Assembly (NCBI GenBank): GCA_946902875.1
Contig: OX336340.1
Coordinates: 231,501-295,500 of the forward strand
Length of the DNA stretch: 64,000 nt
Origin: Nematopogon swammerdamellus
Taxonomy: Eukaryota > Arthropoda > Insecta > Lepidoptera > Adelidae
Direction: 5' to 3'
Part shown: one piece after another, positions 46,301 through 56,200 of the stretch
How positions within the stretch are numbered: position 1 is the stretch's first letter
Layout: the number at the start of each line of letters is the position of its first letter
The notes under the pieces: generated by a model
Database searches by the model: none
What the model saw: the letters and a program-made list of their open reading frames with translations, nothing else
What the model was told of the DNA's origin: nothing
Program-made: the position numbers and the translations under genes

Positions 46301-47841
46301 TTGATCTGTCTTAGGGCTTCCGATTTCTCGAACTATTTTCGTTCTCGATGCACGAGAATTCTCGTGGCTAAATTCTCGAGTCTTCTCGAGTCTCAAGGCT
46401 TTCAAACAAACAACCAATAGTGGTTTAAAATTTAAAGAAAAAAAAAGTCAAAAAAATTACGAAATCAACGTATTTTTATTGGACCAACTGCACTTACTAA
46501 AAAGGAACGAACGAAACATAAAAAACTTCTAACACAACACAATTTAATAATCAAATCTTAATAATAATTAGGAACAGAGAACTAACTAAGCAACAAAAAA
46601 TCTGCGTCTTAATCATCCTCTACATGTAATATAATCATTCAGAAACAAAAAACTTTCTACTCATTGAAGTTGAAGTCGGCTGGACTGTCATTTGAATAGA
46701 TTGTCGAGATTAGGTGTACGTTATCCTGTAGATTCAAATATGTTGATCCTGATCAAACTTATCGTCACTTGAGCATTTGAGCGTTCCAGAGGAGTGCTAT
46801 CAACTTTTTGAATGGCTTTCTGGAGCAATACCTCGAACGTAGAACCATCTGTTTCATCTGTATCATCAGTAATTATGGTTTCACAAGCTGTGGTTGCTTC
46901 TAACGAACACGCGTGTGTGTGTGTGTGAGTGAAGCGACAAGCGCGCACGGACGATTTTACGCGTAAAAACTTATGTCGAATACTTTGAATTGGTGCCTCG
47001 AGAATTCTCGAGGCATGGTTTTATTTTTCTCGTCTCGAACCAAAGCGAATTTCTCGAGTTTTCTCGAGTTCGAGAATTCTCGAGCAGAAACCCTAATCTG
47101 TCTTCATTATTTTAAATTTGAGTGTATGTGCGCGCTGGCAAAAATGTCATGGAACAGTAGGCTTAAGCGCATATTAATTTCTTTGGCAGTCAAGAGCCTA
47201 CAGTTTAATCTCCAATGTTTAACCCTTTCGGCGCCAGTCGCACATATTTGTGTGCGCCTATAGTCGTTTTGTGAGGCCAGGCACACACATATGTGATTTA
47301 GAAAAAGTGCTTTCATAAATAGGTGGCGCCAGGTGCACATATTTGTGCGCGCCTATTAGTCATTCTGTGAGGCCAGGCGCACACATATGTGATTTAGAAA
47401 AGTGCTTTCATATAAACAGGTTTAATTGTAGTTTATTGTAGTAGTAGTACCGGTGGAGGTTTCGTAAAGCCTTGGCCTGGGCGCATGACTGGGTGCTGGC
47501 GGGCCTGGCGAGACTCCATAATGTATAATATGAAATTTAGTTATTTACCATTTTGTTAAAAGAGCCAAATAGTGACGTAATAATATTGTAGGGTCAACAT
47601 ATTGTGGCATTTAAATTGTAAATAAGCATAGTAGATGACATGTGGTGTGTGTGTGCGGCAGGAGGAGGAGGAAGAGGAGGAGGAGGAGGAGGAAGAGGAG
47701 GAGGAGGAGGAGTGGGAGTGGGCGGAGGGGGACGGCGACGTCGAGGGGGAGGGTGAGGGCGAGCCCGCCGCCTGCGCCGCCGCCGCGGACTCCTCGCCCG
47801 CCGCTCACGAGCCGCCGGACAAGAAGATTAAGCTGGAGTAG
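30065..47841 (+). CDS. Rfx: RFX1/2/3-type transcription factor, whole gene (10 coding exons)
   Basis: Joined exons: 30065-30104, 31447-31562, 33006-33107, 34427-34520, 41884-41959, 43046-43323, 43965-44266, 44345-45085, 45505-45807, 47662-47841. Every junction keeps phase and the product is 743 residues, close to the length I recall for vertebrate RFX3. Seen: residues about 224-298 form the RFX winged-helix DNA-binding domain ([20 protein letters not shown], then [20 protein letters not shown] and [10 protein letters not shown]). From about 376 come the B and C regions ([20 protein letters not shown]) and the dimerisation region ([65 protein letters not shown]), then a Glu-rich tail. Known of the family: nuclear dimers that bind X-box sites and switch on ciliary genes; in insects mainly in ciliated sensory neurons. 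The dimerisation region places it with RFX1-4/6 rather than RFX5/7. Start chosen at 30065 because it is followed by an in-phase donor. The coding exons are very GC-rich against AT-rich introns. Confidence 0.93.
30388..30690. repeat. Dispersed repeat family 3, copy 2 in Rfx intron 1
   Basis: Same landmarks as copy 1, with a longer (CTGT/CCGT)n tract (30437-30478) and the end ACTCGCACTTGGCCAG followed by a T run. Confidence 0.55.
31447..31562 (+). CDS. Rfx: Rfx coding exon 2
   Basis: Acceptor GTTGCAG, donor CAG|GTATAT, phase 1 in and phase 0 out. Encodes an acidic then Pro/Ala-rich stretch ([20 protein letters not shown]) ending AHPAHQ, typical of a low-complexity N-terminal activation region. 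Confidence 0.7.
31700..32600 (-). pseudogene. LINE reverse transcriptase fragment (LOA/R1-like)
   Basis: On minus, in order and with frame breaks: [11 protein letters not shown] (motif A), [20 protein letters not shown] (motif B), [15 protein letters not shown] (YADD box) and then [18 protein letters not shown] residues. The motif A and [11 protein letters not shown] wording favours the LOA/R1 side of the LINEs. Antisense to Rfx in intron 2. Confidence 0.75.
33006..33107 (+). CDS. Rfx: Rfx coding exon 3
   Basis: Acceptor GTGCGCAG; phase 0 both ends. Encodes a Gly-rich run, then [20 protein letters not shown] and a final Gln. The donor is the weak GTCACC, but the next exon continues in phase with VSEGVVEVR. 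Without splicing the frame stops within a few codons. Confidence 0.65.
33280..33465 (+). mobile_element. LINE 3' tail, same family as 59405-60000
   Basis: Shares TTGTAAAGAAAGCATACTAC and TGACTGCATAATTAATTAAC with that copy, ending AACTTGATACTTCAAGTATC. Confidence 0.65.
34427..34520 (+). CDS. Rfx: Rfx coding exon 4
   Basis: Follows a TG-rich acceptor (…GTGTTGTAG). Encodes [20 protein letters not shown] then a His-rich YITVH, and leaves in phase 1 at donor GTTCGT. Part of the activation region. Confidence 0.7.
34810..35155 (-). pseudogene. Jockey-type LINE reverse transcriptase fragment
   Basis: On minus: [20 protein letters not shown] then [12 protein letters not shown], the QGSVLxPxLxxLxxxDLP and TFADDT signature of jockey-clade reverse transcriptases, interrupted by stops. 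It abuts the palindrome at 35160. Confidence 0.7.
35838..35985 (+). mobile_element. SINE copy inside left palindrome arm
   Basis: GTAGTTTGTGTTTTCCGTCC to CCATGTCAGTTTACATTTAA. Its mirror is at 36507-36665 on the other strand. Confidence 0.7.
36507..36665 (-). mobile_element. SINE copy inside right palindrome arm
   Basis: Mirror of the left-arm SINE at the same distance from the element end, sharing its truncation point. Confidence 0.7.
38600..38900 (+). mobile_element. LINE tail, family 4 copy 1
   Basis: Plus-strand [20 protein letters not shown] then [17 protein letters not shown], the end of a LINE reverse-transcriptase ORF. A related diverged copy is at 45160-45380. Confidence 0.6.
39530..39880 (+). 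mobile_element. RTE-like LINE 3' tail
   Basis: Plus-strand [20 protein letters not shown] in one frame, the KHESRINxVEMRxLR pattern of RTE-clade C-termini, then frame loss, the ACGTACCTGGACCA block and a (TATG)n end. Confidence 0.6.
40316..40341. repeat. (GT)n microsatellite
   Basis: About 13 GT units running into GCGCGCG, directly before the alternative Rfx first exon island. Confidence 0.9.
40424..40457 (+). CDS. Rfx: Alternative Rfx first exon (short form start)
   Basis: A GC-rich island (about 40342-40460), right after a (GT)n tract, contains an ATG reading [11 protein letters not shown] and then a strong GTGAGT donor (40458). It leaves in phase 1, the same phase as exon 4, so it can join exon 5 at 41884 to read [20 protein letters not shown]. 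The predicted short form is 637 residues and lacks the first ~117 residues of the long form. Layout (GC island, ATG, strong donor, matching phase) is what an internal promoter would show. It has not been tested against RNA. Confidence 0.55.
40560..41840. other. Rfx intron 5, AT-rich segment
   Basis: Low-complexity AT-rich DNA with an (AT)n tract and a short palindrome near 40936-40995 (TTATTTTTTTCTTAC mirrored). No coding reading. Confidence 0.5.
41884..41959 (+). CDS. Rfx: Rfx coding exon 5
   Basis: Acceptor CGGCAG, donor GTGAGT; enters phase 1, leaves phase 2. Encodes [20 protein letters not shown]. The VQYVE core matches the VQYVEG segment of vertebrate RFX2/3, which anchors this exon to the family. 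Confidence 0.88.
42228..42590 (-). mobile_element. tRNA/5S-like SINE, full-length copy in Rfx intron 5
   Basis: Minus-oriented from CATGGAAACATTCACGG to the head ACCACTGAGCTACCGAGG. The 5S-like centre reads CAAGTACTGACCGCGCTCAG. Confidence 0.75.
43046..43323 (+). CDS. Rfx: Rfx coding exon 6
   Basis: Acceptor GTGTGCAG. Encodes a Gly/Ala/Pro-rich linker and then [13 protein letters not shown], the conserved lead-in to the RFX DNA-binding domain. Donor GAAG|GTATCA lies at the first repeat of a 16-bp minisatellite. The split at AEG|VSLPRS falls inside the domain. Confidence 0.92.
43328..43484. repeat. 16-bp minisatellite at the start of Rfx intron 6
   Basis: About ten copies of CAACTAACGCTCTGTT, starting four bases after the exon 6 boundary. 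Copies differ at single bases (CTGTG, CGAAC variants). Each unit contains CTAAC, a match to the metazoan branch-point consensus. Confidence 0.9.
43486..43715. repeat. Dispersed repeat family 2, copy 2
   Basis: CCGGTATGGACCAGAGCACA, TTGGCTATACTGGATTAGAG and CAGACCACTCGGCCACGCG blocks; directly follows the minisatellite. The last block resembles a tRNA D-arm region reversed, but no tRNA fold was made out. Confidence 0.45.
43965..44266 (+). CDS. Rfx: Rfx coding exon 7: DNA-binding domain
   Basis: Acceptor TTGTGTGCAG, donor CAG|GTACCG; phase 1 in, phase 0 out. Carries nearly the whole winged-helix domain: [36 protein letters not shown] and [13 protein letters not shown], close to the vertebrate RFX1-3 consensus. 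After the domain comes an acidic [20 protein letters not shown] segment. Confidence 0.97.
44345..45085 (+). CDS. Rfx: Rfx coding exon 8: B, C and dimerisation regions
   Basis: Largest exon (247 codons, phase 0 at both ends). Seen: [20 protein letters not shown] (B region), [20 protein letters not shown] (C region), then [19 protein letters not shown] and LTDLNRVDF (dimerisation). An Ala-rich insert follows [10 protein letters not shown]. Nearly every third codon position is G or C, which creates long antisense ORFs here that should be ignored. Confidence 0.97.
45160..45380 (+). mobile_element. LINE tail, family 4 copy 2
   Basis: Shares TTAATAGACTAGACAGC-type and CACAAATCTGCTGG blocks and the CAGTCACCCATGCTGG end with the 38.6-kb copy. 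In Rfx intron 8. Confidence 0.55.
45505..45807 (+). CDS. Rfx: Rfx coding exon 9: end of dimerisation region
   Basis: Encodes [53 protein letters not shown] and GTPPIAVM, all close to vertebrate RFX2/3. Phase 0 out requires the weak donor GTCGGT (45808). The nearby GTACAC (45812) would break the frame into the last exon. Confidence 0.93.
46312..47095. mobile_element. hAT-type element, 784 bp, 8-bp target duplication
   Basis: Ends TAGGGCTTCCG and, inverted, TAGGGTTTCTG. The 8 bases ATCTGTCT repeat on both flanks (46304-46311, 47096-47103). Many CTCGAG/GAATTCTCGAG palindromes fill the ends. An internal minus frame (46721-46948) shows no recognisable transposase domain, so it is non-autonomous. 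Confidence 0.8.
47222..47425. repeat. Direct duplication of a ~95-bp unit
   Basis: GGCGCCAG…GCACATATTTGTG, TGTGAGGCCAGGC, ACACATATGTGATTTAGAAA and GTGCTTTCATA occur twice in tandem. In the last Rfx intron. Confidence 0.7.
47662..47841 (+). CDS. Rfx: Rfx last coding exon: acidic tail
   Basis: A TG-rich acceptor (GTGTGCGGCAG) is followed by a run of more than ten Glu codons (GAG/GAA), then [18 protein letters not shown], an Ala/Pro stretch and a basic end PPDKKIKLE before TAG. Acidic C-terminal segments are usual in RFX1-3. The Glu run is a trinucleotide repeat and may vary in length. Confidence 0.85.
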   Translation, partial: EEEEEEEEEEEEEEEEEWEWAEGDGDVEGEGEGEPAACAAAADSSPAAHEPPDKKIKLE

Positions 47842-50800
47842 TGACCGCTCACTCCGGCGCTCGCTAGTATCGTGTGGTGCGCGGTGACGTGTGTGCGCGG
47901 TGACATGTGTGCGTGCGCGCGCGCGGTGCGGTGCGGTACAGTGCGCAAAAGCTAAGAGTGCGCGTGGACGGAGGCGCTACAATAACTTTGGGGTTGCTGT
48001 AGAATTTTCTCTCTTGACCCACCTTTCAGAATGTTGATCATGTTGCAAATGTGAAATAACACAAAATAGTGGCTTTACAAACTAGTTGCACAAAAACTTC
48101 CCATTTTATAATTTATAAACATTATATTTTAAAAATATGTGTAGAAATTTTAAAAACATAAATTAGTACACTCAACTAACAAATTTTTTTTTTAAGGAAC
48201 CTGACACCTCCATGATTTCAGACCATATCACCTTGGTGAACTAGGTGCCATGTCAGTGGTTCCTTTCGGTACTGCCGCCTACACTGAACTGGATAGAAAA
48301 CGCGAACTATTTACATAGCCGTTTCAACCGACCTTTCATTCAGTGCAGTGGTGTCAATCCTGGCGGGTTAAACCCTGGTAGGGTTGCAAGGTAAGAAGGG
48401 AAGGGATATAGAGTTTTACGTGGAAGCCGAATCACGGTCCACCTCTAATGGTCGAGCGGTTACCGCGTAAGTACTGACATCACAACCGGCAGTCGACAGA
48501 CCGCACCACTGAGCTACCGAGTCTGATCTATTGATACTTCATCAATAATAATAAAAAAAAATTTTTAGTTAGGGAGTTAGAACAAGCTGTCAACAGAATG
48601 ACATTTCTACATTTGGTCCGTCTGCCGACCACGCGCACTCTGAGCTAAGTGACACTCTAACATTAGTGATACCGCCTCGCACGACGAGCGCCGCCGCCGC
48701 TAGCACGCTGCAGTGTACAGCGCACCGCCACCCAGCTCACTAATTGCTTCAATCGTGGACGGCCTGTCCAACTGAAATATAAAATAAGCTTAGACTCGCA
48801 CTAAGTATGCAATACGGTTTTCGTTTTGGTCTATCTATGGGGTAAAAAATTAATTTATAAAGAAATTTGTGTGAAAAACTGTTTTAGCCGACAGACGAAC
48901 CAAAGACAAGTCGGGTATCAACGCGTCATCGAGTAACTTAGTTGTATCTTGTACTTTATTTAGGTGAATTTAATTATAAGAAATTATGTAAATCTCTTGT
49001 CTGCATTTTTGCACATGGTTGTGTATGTTTTTTGACAATACAATTATAATTTTAGGCATGTTGTTACAACTGTATAGATGCCAGCGCAGTGTTTATATAG
49101 CACGCGTTGCGACCGATCTACTCGGCTCCGTCTGCCGCTCGGCGACGCTGAGCTACATGTTTTTGTTTTATTTGGAAAACCATCAACTCTATAACCATCA
49201 GTAGCAGCCCCGGCGACCGGCGCGCACCGGCTCCGGCGACTAGAGAACTGCGTTGCATACGCTAGGTTAGACGATTAATAAATTGCGAAAACTAGTCGCC
49301 GGCACAGATTATTAATAGTTACTTCGTAACAGATAAATCACTCCATAGAAAAAGTTCCATACCTTCGGCTTTAATAGCCTACTGCTTCACGTCGCCAATC
49401 GCTGCGTGCGAAAATGTACCTAAACGACCGAGTGTAAAGTGCATTATTGCTTTGCAGCTGCGCGCAGTTGCGTGGGCGAGCGTGTAGGTATGTTTCGCGC
49501 GGCTGACGAATTACTACTGAATTAGACTGCCGGCGGCCCACCGGGCGGTAGGTAGTTAGCGCGCGCAAGTACATAGAGTGCGTGAGGCCTGTCGCCGGAG
49601 ACTAAATTTGTTCGTAGGGCTTTACATAATATAAACTTATACAAAACTACGATCTGTAGCAGGTTTACACAGGAATATTATAAATGTGTGTTGTAGTTGA
49701 CATGTGTAGCTGTAGAGAGTGTCGGTTCGCGCGGCGCCTCCGCGCCTACACAGTCACCTACATAGCACCTCCTCGTCTACTGTGACGCGGCTGTCTTACT
49801 GTTTTGGTGCACCATCGATTTTTTTATGTCCTAGCTTAAGAAATACGTCGTATATTGTACCCATATACATAATAACATAACTGCATATACATGTGTTTAT
49901 ATAACATATATGGGGTTCATATGCAATATTTTAGATATATTGAAGAATTATGTATGGGAACATGGTGTCGCCAACATTCCTACTGATCAGCTCAGGCCGC
50001 GACCGCTCTGTGATCGCACGCCGACACCTACAGCCAACAAGAGCTAACATGTCGACATCATCTGCTGGCGTACAACTGCATCACAAGTAGAACAATCTTT
50101 TTATATTGGCTAAATATCACGGGCCGGACGGACACACACGTGCACAAGTCTCATAATGAAGAATAAAAAAAATTTTACTCTGGTATTATTTTCCCATATT
50201 ATAGTAGAGATATCAGCAGACATAATTGACAGCTGGCTTTAAACATTGGCATAGTGTGCACTGTAGGAGTAAACTCCTGGTATTGTTAACTTAGCCTTTC
50301 CAAACTGTAGCGTTATGTATGATAGCGGAATGTGTGCGGCGTGACGACCGCGCACCGCGCACACTCCTCACTGTCCTGTCTGTGCGTTCAGTAGTAGTAG
50401 TGTACTTAGATAGAATAATTCGCCGAGGGTAAATGTGTACCAAAGATTTATCACATTTATTTATATTTTTCCATGTTGATTGAGCTCGTTATGTTCTTAG
50501 AGTATTAACATGTTATGTAATAATTATCAGTGCAGATATAAACATTAGTGGACGCTAGCGTCGCCATTTAGTTGTCCGTTAACTACTAGTGAAAAACCAA
50601 AGTTTAAACTGTGCCTCTAGTCCAGTGAAATGTCTCAACAATGGGCTTATATGCAAAAGTCGTACATGCTTAAAATTATATATGTATATAAATTAAAACA
50701 GACTACATATATACATACCTCAAATCTTTAAAGAATGCTCAAGAACTATATCATACTAAAATTTAAAAATATCTAAAAATAATAAAACATGAATCACCTG

Positions 50801-50942
50801 AAACTAGACGCATCAGCCTAGGTTGCTTGTCAAGTAAAAAAAAAACCTTCCCACAAATTGCTGAGCAGAGCATAAGCTAGTCACTAATGCACCCCGTGCA
50901 CCCACGATATAGCACATCTTTATAGTAATGTGTATAAATAAA
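47842..50942 (+). other. Probable Rfx 3' UTR and flank
   Basis: No coding signal follows the Rfx stop. AATAAA-type signals occur inside A-rich DNA near 48547, at 50162-50167 and at 50937-50942, so the 3' end cannot be fixed. A minus-oriented SINE copy (48193-48527) lies in the interval, along with unique AT-rich DNA and a GC-rich stretch near 48620-48740. Confidence 0.3.
48193..48527 (-). mobile_element. tRNA/5S-like SINE, near full-length copy
   Basis: Minus-oriented, in the Rfx 3' flank. Ends in the head ACCACTGAGCTACCGAG; small deletions throughout. Confidence 0.7.
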
Positions 50943-52421
50943 ATTAATTTAATGAATGTTGAATGTGTAAGTTTACATAAGAAGTAGTAATCCCCTCGTG
51001 AGGACTAAATGTATTTGATCGGTTGTGAATAGCTTCCAGTGTAGTGGACTAGCGATTACAACGCTATTCACTACTCTGGTAAAGCCACATTGACACGATC
51101 GGAGTGTGCTCGCACCGAGCGCACTTGGATGCCTACTCGTATCCTGACAACCGTTAATCCGAGCGCACTTGCACTCGGATGTTGCCTTCCAATCAGATTT
51201 GAATCGGACCGCGTGCTATCGTTACGACCTAGCTCGGGTGGGAGTAGTGAAACAAAATGCCGGCTACTTACCAGTGGGTCAGTGCCGTCGTGACAGCGAG
51301 TAAGTCGGGATGTGTGTAAACCACTGTCCGTGCGCACTCGTATGAAGGTGGCCGGTACGAGCGTACTGTGATCGTGTTAACGCGGCGTAATCTGTACTTT
51401 GATGTTATTGGAACGAGCTGCGAGCGTGCAGACAAGCATCTCAATCAACATGGAAGTGTCGCACGTCGCAGTGCGGGCGCCGCACAGTACATAGCGTACC
51501 TAGCTAGTACCTAGCGGAACTAGTGTGTACACAGTGTACCTAGTGTGCGGGGGGACAGCAAGTGTTGCTGCGCGTGAGAATTTGCAAGAGCTTAATGTTT
51601 TGTACCACGTTAGGGTGTAGGTATACGTACGTACATAATTTACTCACTGTTTACAGTTCAGATGTTTACCGGCAACGAATTAGGAAGTGAGGTGCGTGAT
51701 GTGATGAAGGTGAAAGGACTTTAGTATAAACAGCTGTTGAGTAGCATTGAAAGAGTATTATATGTTTTGTATGTGTAGAGCAGATCAGCTACCGTGTCCA
51801 CGAATAAAGCTAGTCATGTGTTAGATGTGTTTAATTACTGCTCCCACTAATACTAATCCTTCACACTTTGGATGCCGTACAAATATATCACGACACACAT
51901 TGGCTGCTTACACACTACGCCTAGCGTCACGGCGACGGTAACGATATTCCATCACTGTATTTATCTAATAAATCTCTACCACCAATTACTCATGTAACAC
52001 GAATAATGAATATCTATCTTCCCATACATGGAACATTCACCGCACATATGCGGCTTTCGTACATCATTTTCAGTGATTTGGATTGCGATAGCGTGAAAGT
52101 TAGTGGAACACATTGTGCGCTCGAGCTATTTATGAGGGCATTTTCTATAGAAATCAAGTTTTTGTTATAATAAGTAAGTATAATAAACAGTAATAAGCAC
52201 ATTAGAACATTTACATAAGGTGCAGAGCCTTACAGAGACTTCTTAGTCCACCTTTGGATGTTTGAGATTTAACGCAGTTATGTCTGTTCAAAGTGTAGAG
52301 TCTTGAAATGATCACTCAAAATCCGAAGATAACGCAAATGCTTAGCATGGAAAAGGCCAATCAAGATAACTAGGAAATAAAACAACTTTTTCATCCAGAT
52401 AAATATTATTTCAACAATCCC

Positions 52422-52427
52422 TTTATT
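52422..52427 (-). terminator. Candidate polyadenylation signal of Ifrd1
   Basis: AATAAA on the minus strand (followed by G) about 740 bases past the Ifrd1 stop. It is the best-placed signal before the converging Rfx flank. Cleavage site not determined. Confidence 0.4.
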
Positions 52428-53165
52428 ATTTCATTCTATTCCATTAATTCTAGAGCGACCGAGACGGCTGCAATTAAAATAATATTTACAGAGAAACATA
52501 ATGCACGTCCACAGCATCAATGAGTAATGTATAGAGCGGGCGAGTAGCCAGGATCCTACCAAGGGAGCCAAGTGGACTGTGGGACACAGTCGCTACATGA
52601 GTAATGTATAGAGCGGGCGAGTAGCCAACACAGTCGCTACATGTCAACGGGCATGTACATACGTAGCATACGTACGTACACATACATACATTGTTCTCAT
52701 CTGGCTTTACAATTTTAAAAAGCGTTAATTACATCTAAATTTTTCTATTTATTCCTTCCCATTGAATCGAGCGCGTCACCAAAACAATTTGCTCTCCTTG
52801 GGTACATCAAAATTTTGCATTTTTTAATTATTCGCAACAGCACCGACGGTCGGCTATTCCTGTCGAGTTCCAGTAAGTCCCGTGTGGTCACTGGTCATGT
52901 TAGCGATGACATGGGCTCGATGTCTGCCTACAAAATATAACGACAATTCGTTTTGGAAAGCTACACGCGGCCAGCGCATAAACTATGAGCTAAATATGGC
53001 TACCGGTTCCAATAGACCAACAGAACGCACGGGAGCGAGGCTTATGTTGCAGCCTTGAACGTCGGTGCGATGGCTTGTCCGTATAAGAGTGCGAGTGCAG
53101 GCTGGGGAGGTGCGCGTGTCGGTGCGCGTGGTGCGGCGTGGTGCGTGTTGCCGCGGTTGCGCCGG

Positions 53166-53252
53166 CTACACCGCCAGCACAGCCGAGCGCTTGTCGCGAT
53201 TCTTCCCTCTCGAGATGGTCCTCGCTTTGAATGCCGCTGCGTTTTGAAGGTG
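53166..53252 (-). CDS. Ifrd1: Ifrd1 last coding exon
   Basis: After a classic T-rich acceptor (TTTTCTTTTTCAG) it encodes HLQNAAAFKARTISRGKNRD then KRSAVLAV and TAG. It matches the vertebrate IFRD1 tail, where HLYNSAAFKARTKAR is followed by CRDKR. This confirms that exon 8 is spliced and does not read through to the nearby stop. Confidence 0.95.
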   Translation of the reverse strand, partial: HLQNAAAFKARTISRGKNRDKRSAVLAV

Positions 53253-56200
53253 CTGAAAAAGAAAATATCATCTTTAGTAATAAGTAATAAGCCAAGTACG
53301 AAAACTAAAAAAAAAAAAAAAAAAATTAAAACAATCATTCATTATAAAAAAAAAGACTGATATGAACACATCAGCTAGAGCTGCTTGTTCATTAAAAAAT
53401 AAGTAATAAATAAATAAATACAAATACACATTATTTTAATATGGGGATAAGGCTCTATTTCACCTCTAAAATAAGGTGAAGATATGCTCTTCTCGATTTG
53501 ATTAAATAGTTCAAATGATGACAGCATCGCCTCTCGTTGAAAAAAATATTTAAACCACGTCAGTCAGTTCAGTGTCATGGCGGTGAGCGAGTGCCCGTGT
53601 TCGAACGATGTTTCCCAAGCGACGAAGGCAAGATATATTTCGTATTTGGTGTTTTTAGAAGCGCAATTGAGTGTAGAGTGCATATTTGGTAGTGCAGTAA
53701 TCATATTATTGAGATCTAGTTTAGAAAATGCCTGAACACGTTGAGTTGACGTAATAAAACATCACCTCACCAAGTGCAGCATTCAACCCACGATTTTGAA
53801 TAAGAAAAAAGATGAGTACAATTAAAATTATACATAACTGTATACGAAATTTTATAACGATTACAATCATGCTAAACTTGCTATAGGTGTTCATATATTT
53901 TTTCCTAAAAGAAGCGTATTTCCCGTAACCTGTCCTTAAGCGGTCGCAGACGCGAACACCGCGAGACCCAAGGAATATGCGCGCGCGCGGCGTGCGACGC
54001 GTGAGGGGTTAATGGAATAAAATTTGTTAGTCTTGAGCCTGCCCTAGTGACGCTGAAATAAATATTGTCTAAGAGGAATGGTTACCCGCTGCAGCTTGTT
54101 TTGCCTGGCGTCGCGTGGCAGGAGGGGCGGCGGCGGCGCGGGGGAGAGGCGCAGCGCGACGCGCAGGGTGGGCGAGGCGGGCGCGCAGGCCTGCAGCCCC
54201 GCGCCCAGCGCGCCCGCCAGCGCCGCGTACGCCGCGCGCTCCGCCCACGAGCCCAGTACCAGCGTCTCCGCGCCCACCCGCACGCACTCCGACTCAAACT
54301 CATCCTCCTGCACACACACACACAACACATTCAAACATTATTATACTTAGTACATTAGAATTATTGCTATGTTACGAATTTTTGAGGTAGAGATCGTCTA
54401 ATCTTAAAATGAACGCCCCTCCACTTTGTTTACGCTCGCATGCACAGTAGGTTTACAGACAGCAATACACACAAATTTGTTCTTTGTCATTGGTCATTCA
54501 GTCTGATTCATTCACCGGCTAGATCTAGCCGGATCTGTTGGCCAACTAGTGCATTAATGACACGACCGCACGACAAAGCGGACGTATCGTTCCATACAAA
54601 GCGCGAGCTCTCCGCCATACAAAGGCAATACATGCACTGATCGCACGATTAGTTGACCTACTAGTTGCGCGGGCGAATCGCAAAATCGCCGCACGCACAC
54701 AAGTAAGTGTTGCAATAGGTATTTCCTCTCCCACATTGAAACAATAAAGATTTGTGGAGGGGCGTTCATTTTTAGAATAGACGATCTCTACTTGAGTATG
54801 TCTGGAGTGAGGTTGACCACTAGGATATTTGAGTATGTCTGGTGAGATTGTATGTATGTAGATAGGGAGACTGACCTCTAGATACTTGAGTATGTCGCGG
54901 AAGGTGGCGCGCTGCGCCTTGCGGTCGCGCTTGGCGCGGAACTTGTTGGAGTCGCGCGCGAGGTGCTCGAGTGCGGGCAGCGCGGCGCGCACCGCCTCCT
55001 CCACCTCCGCGTCCTCCCGCCCCACGTGCTCGTGCGCCAGCGCCAGCGCACCGCCCGCCGCCATCCGCACCTACAAGCACACGCACACCTACCCTCAGAC
55101 TCTGTGCCATTTTTTATTTTTTTTTTATGGAAACTGACACGGTCGGCGACATCACCTACAACATTCGCGATGTCAGCCCATAACACCGGGTGAACTTGGT
55201 GCCACGTCAGTGCTTCCCTCCGGTCGTGCCGGCTACACTCAACTGGACGGAAAACACAAACTATTTACATAGCCATTTCGACCGACGTTTCATTCAGTGC
55301 GGTGGTACCAATCCGGGCGGGTTAAACCCTACCACCTAGTAATATAAGAAGGGAGTCATATCCCTTAGTCGCCTTTTACGACATACACGGGGAGAGATGC
55401 AGTGGACCTATTCCTTTGAAGTACCGCACAATGTAACTTGCAGTGCAACTTGCGCGGAAATTGTCTCGCCTCGTCCTACACTTGACGCTCGTGTCACTAT
55501 AGTACTAGTTTACCTCTAGACTGTAGGCGCCCAGCATCTGCACGAGGTGCCGCAGGGAGGGCGGGCGCGCGCCGCCGAGCAGCATGGAGCGCGCGTGCTG
55601 CTCCGACACGAGCGGCAGCAGCAGCGCCCACGCGTCCAGCGCCGCCGCGTGCAGCGGCGCCGCCGCCACCGCCTCCCCAGACACCTTCACGCTACCGTCG
55701 CCCTGCGCACGCACACACATCACACTGTTGTTGTACACCACACACACACACACACGCACACGTAAACGCGCGCCCCATGCGGAATCGAAAACCAACGGAA
55801 TCGTTTAGCACGAGTCCGTCTACCTAGAGTCAGTGCGCTGTCATGTGATGTCACATACCCGTTAGTGCGCGAATATTTAAAATGGGATATGGTTAGGTTT
55901 AGTGCTTTCTGTCACGTGATACTGTGAATTAATTGCCTAAGCGTTGGTTAAAGGTAAGGCTTTACAATCAGATGATCCCAGGTTCAATTCCTACTTTTCC
56001 AATGGTTTTAATTTTGAAGTATTTTTGGGACATTTACTACTGTTTTCTTTTTGAAAGCTGCAGTTAGTGTTGTGGTCTATAAAGGTACTAAAAATGAGTT
56101 AAAAAACTTGTTTGGATTTTTTTTTCTTGTTTTTTGCAACTCATTGCGTGTCTTGAGAATATTCATACTAGGTACGTAGATAATAGAACGCAGACGTTTA

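Noticed and set aside
47611..47808. Minus-strand Leu-rich frame opposite the Glu run
   Set aside because: It is the complement of the GAG repeat in the last Rfx exon; a false membrane-like segment.
54044..54085. Ifrd1 ending in exon 8 by reading through to VTIPLRQYLFQRH
   Set aside because: A GTAACC donor follows LQR, and splicing to 53252 gives the conserved family tail in phase.
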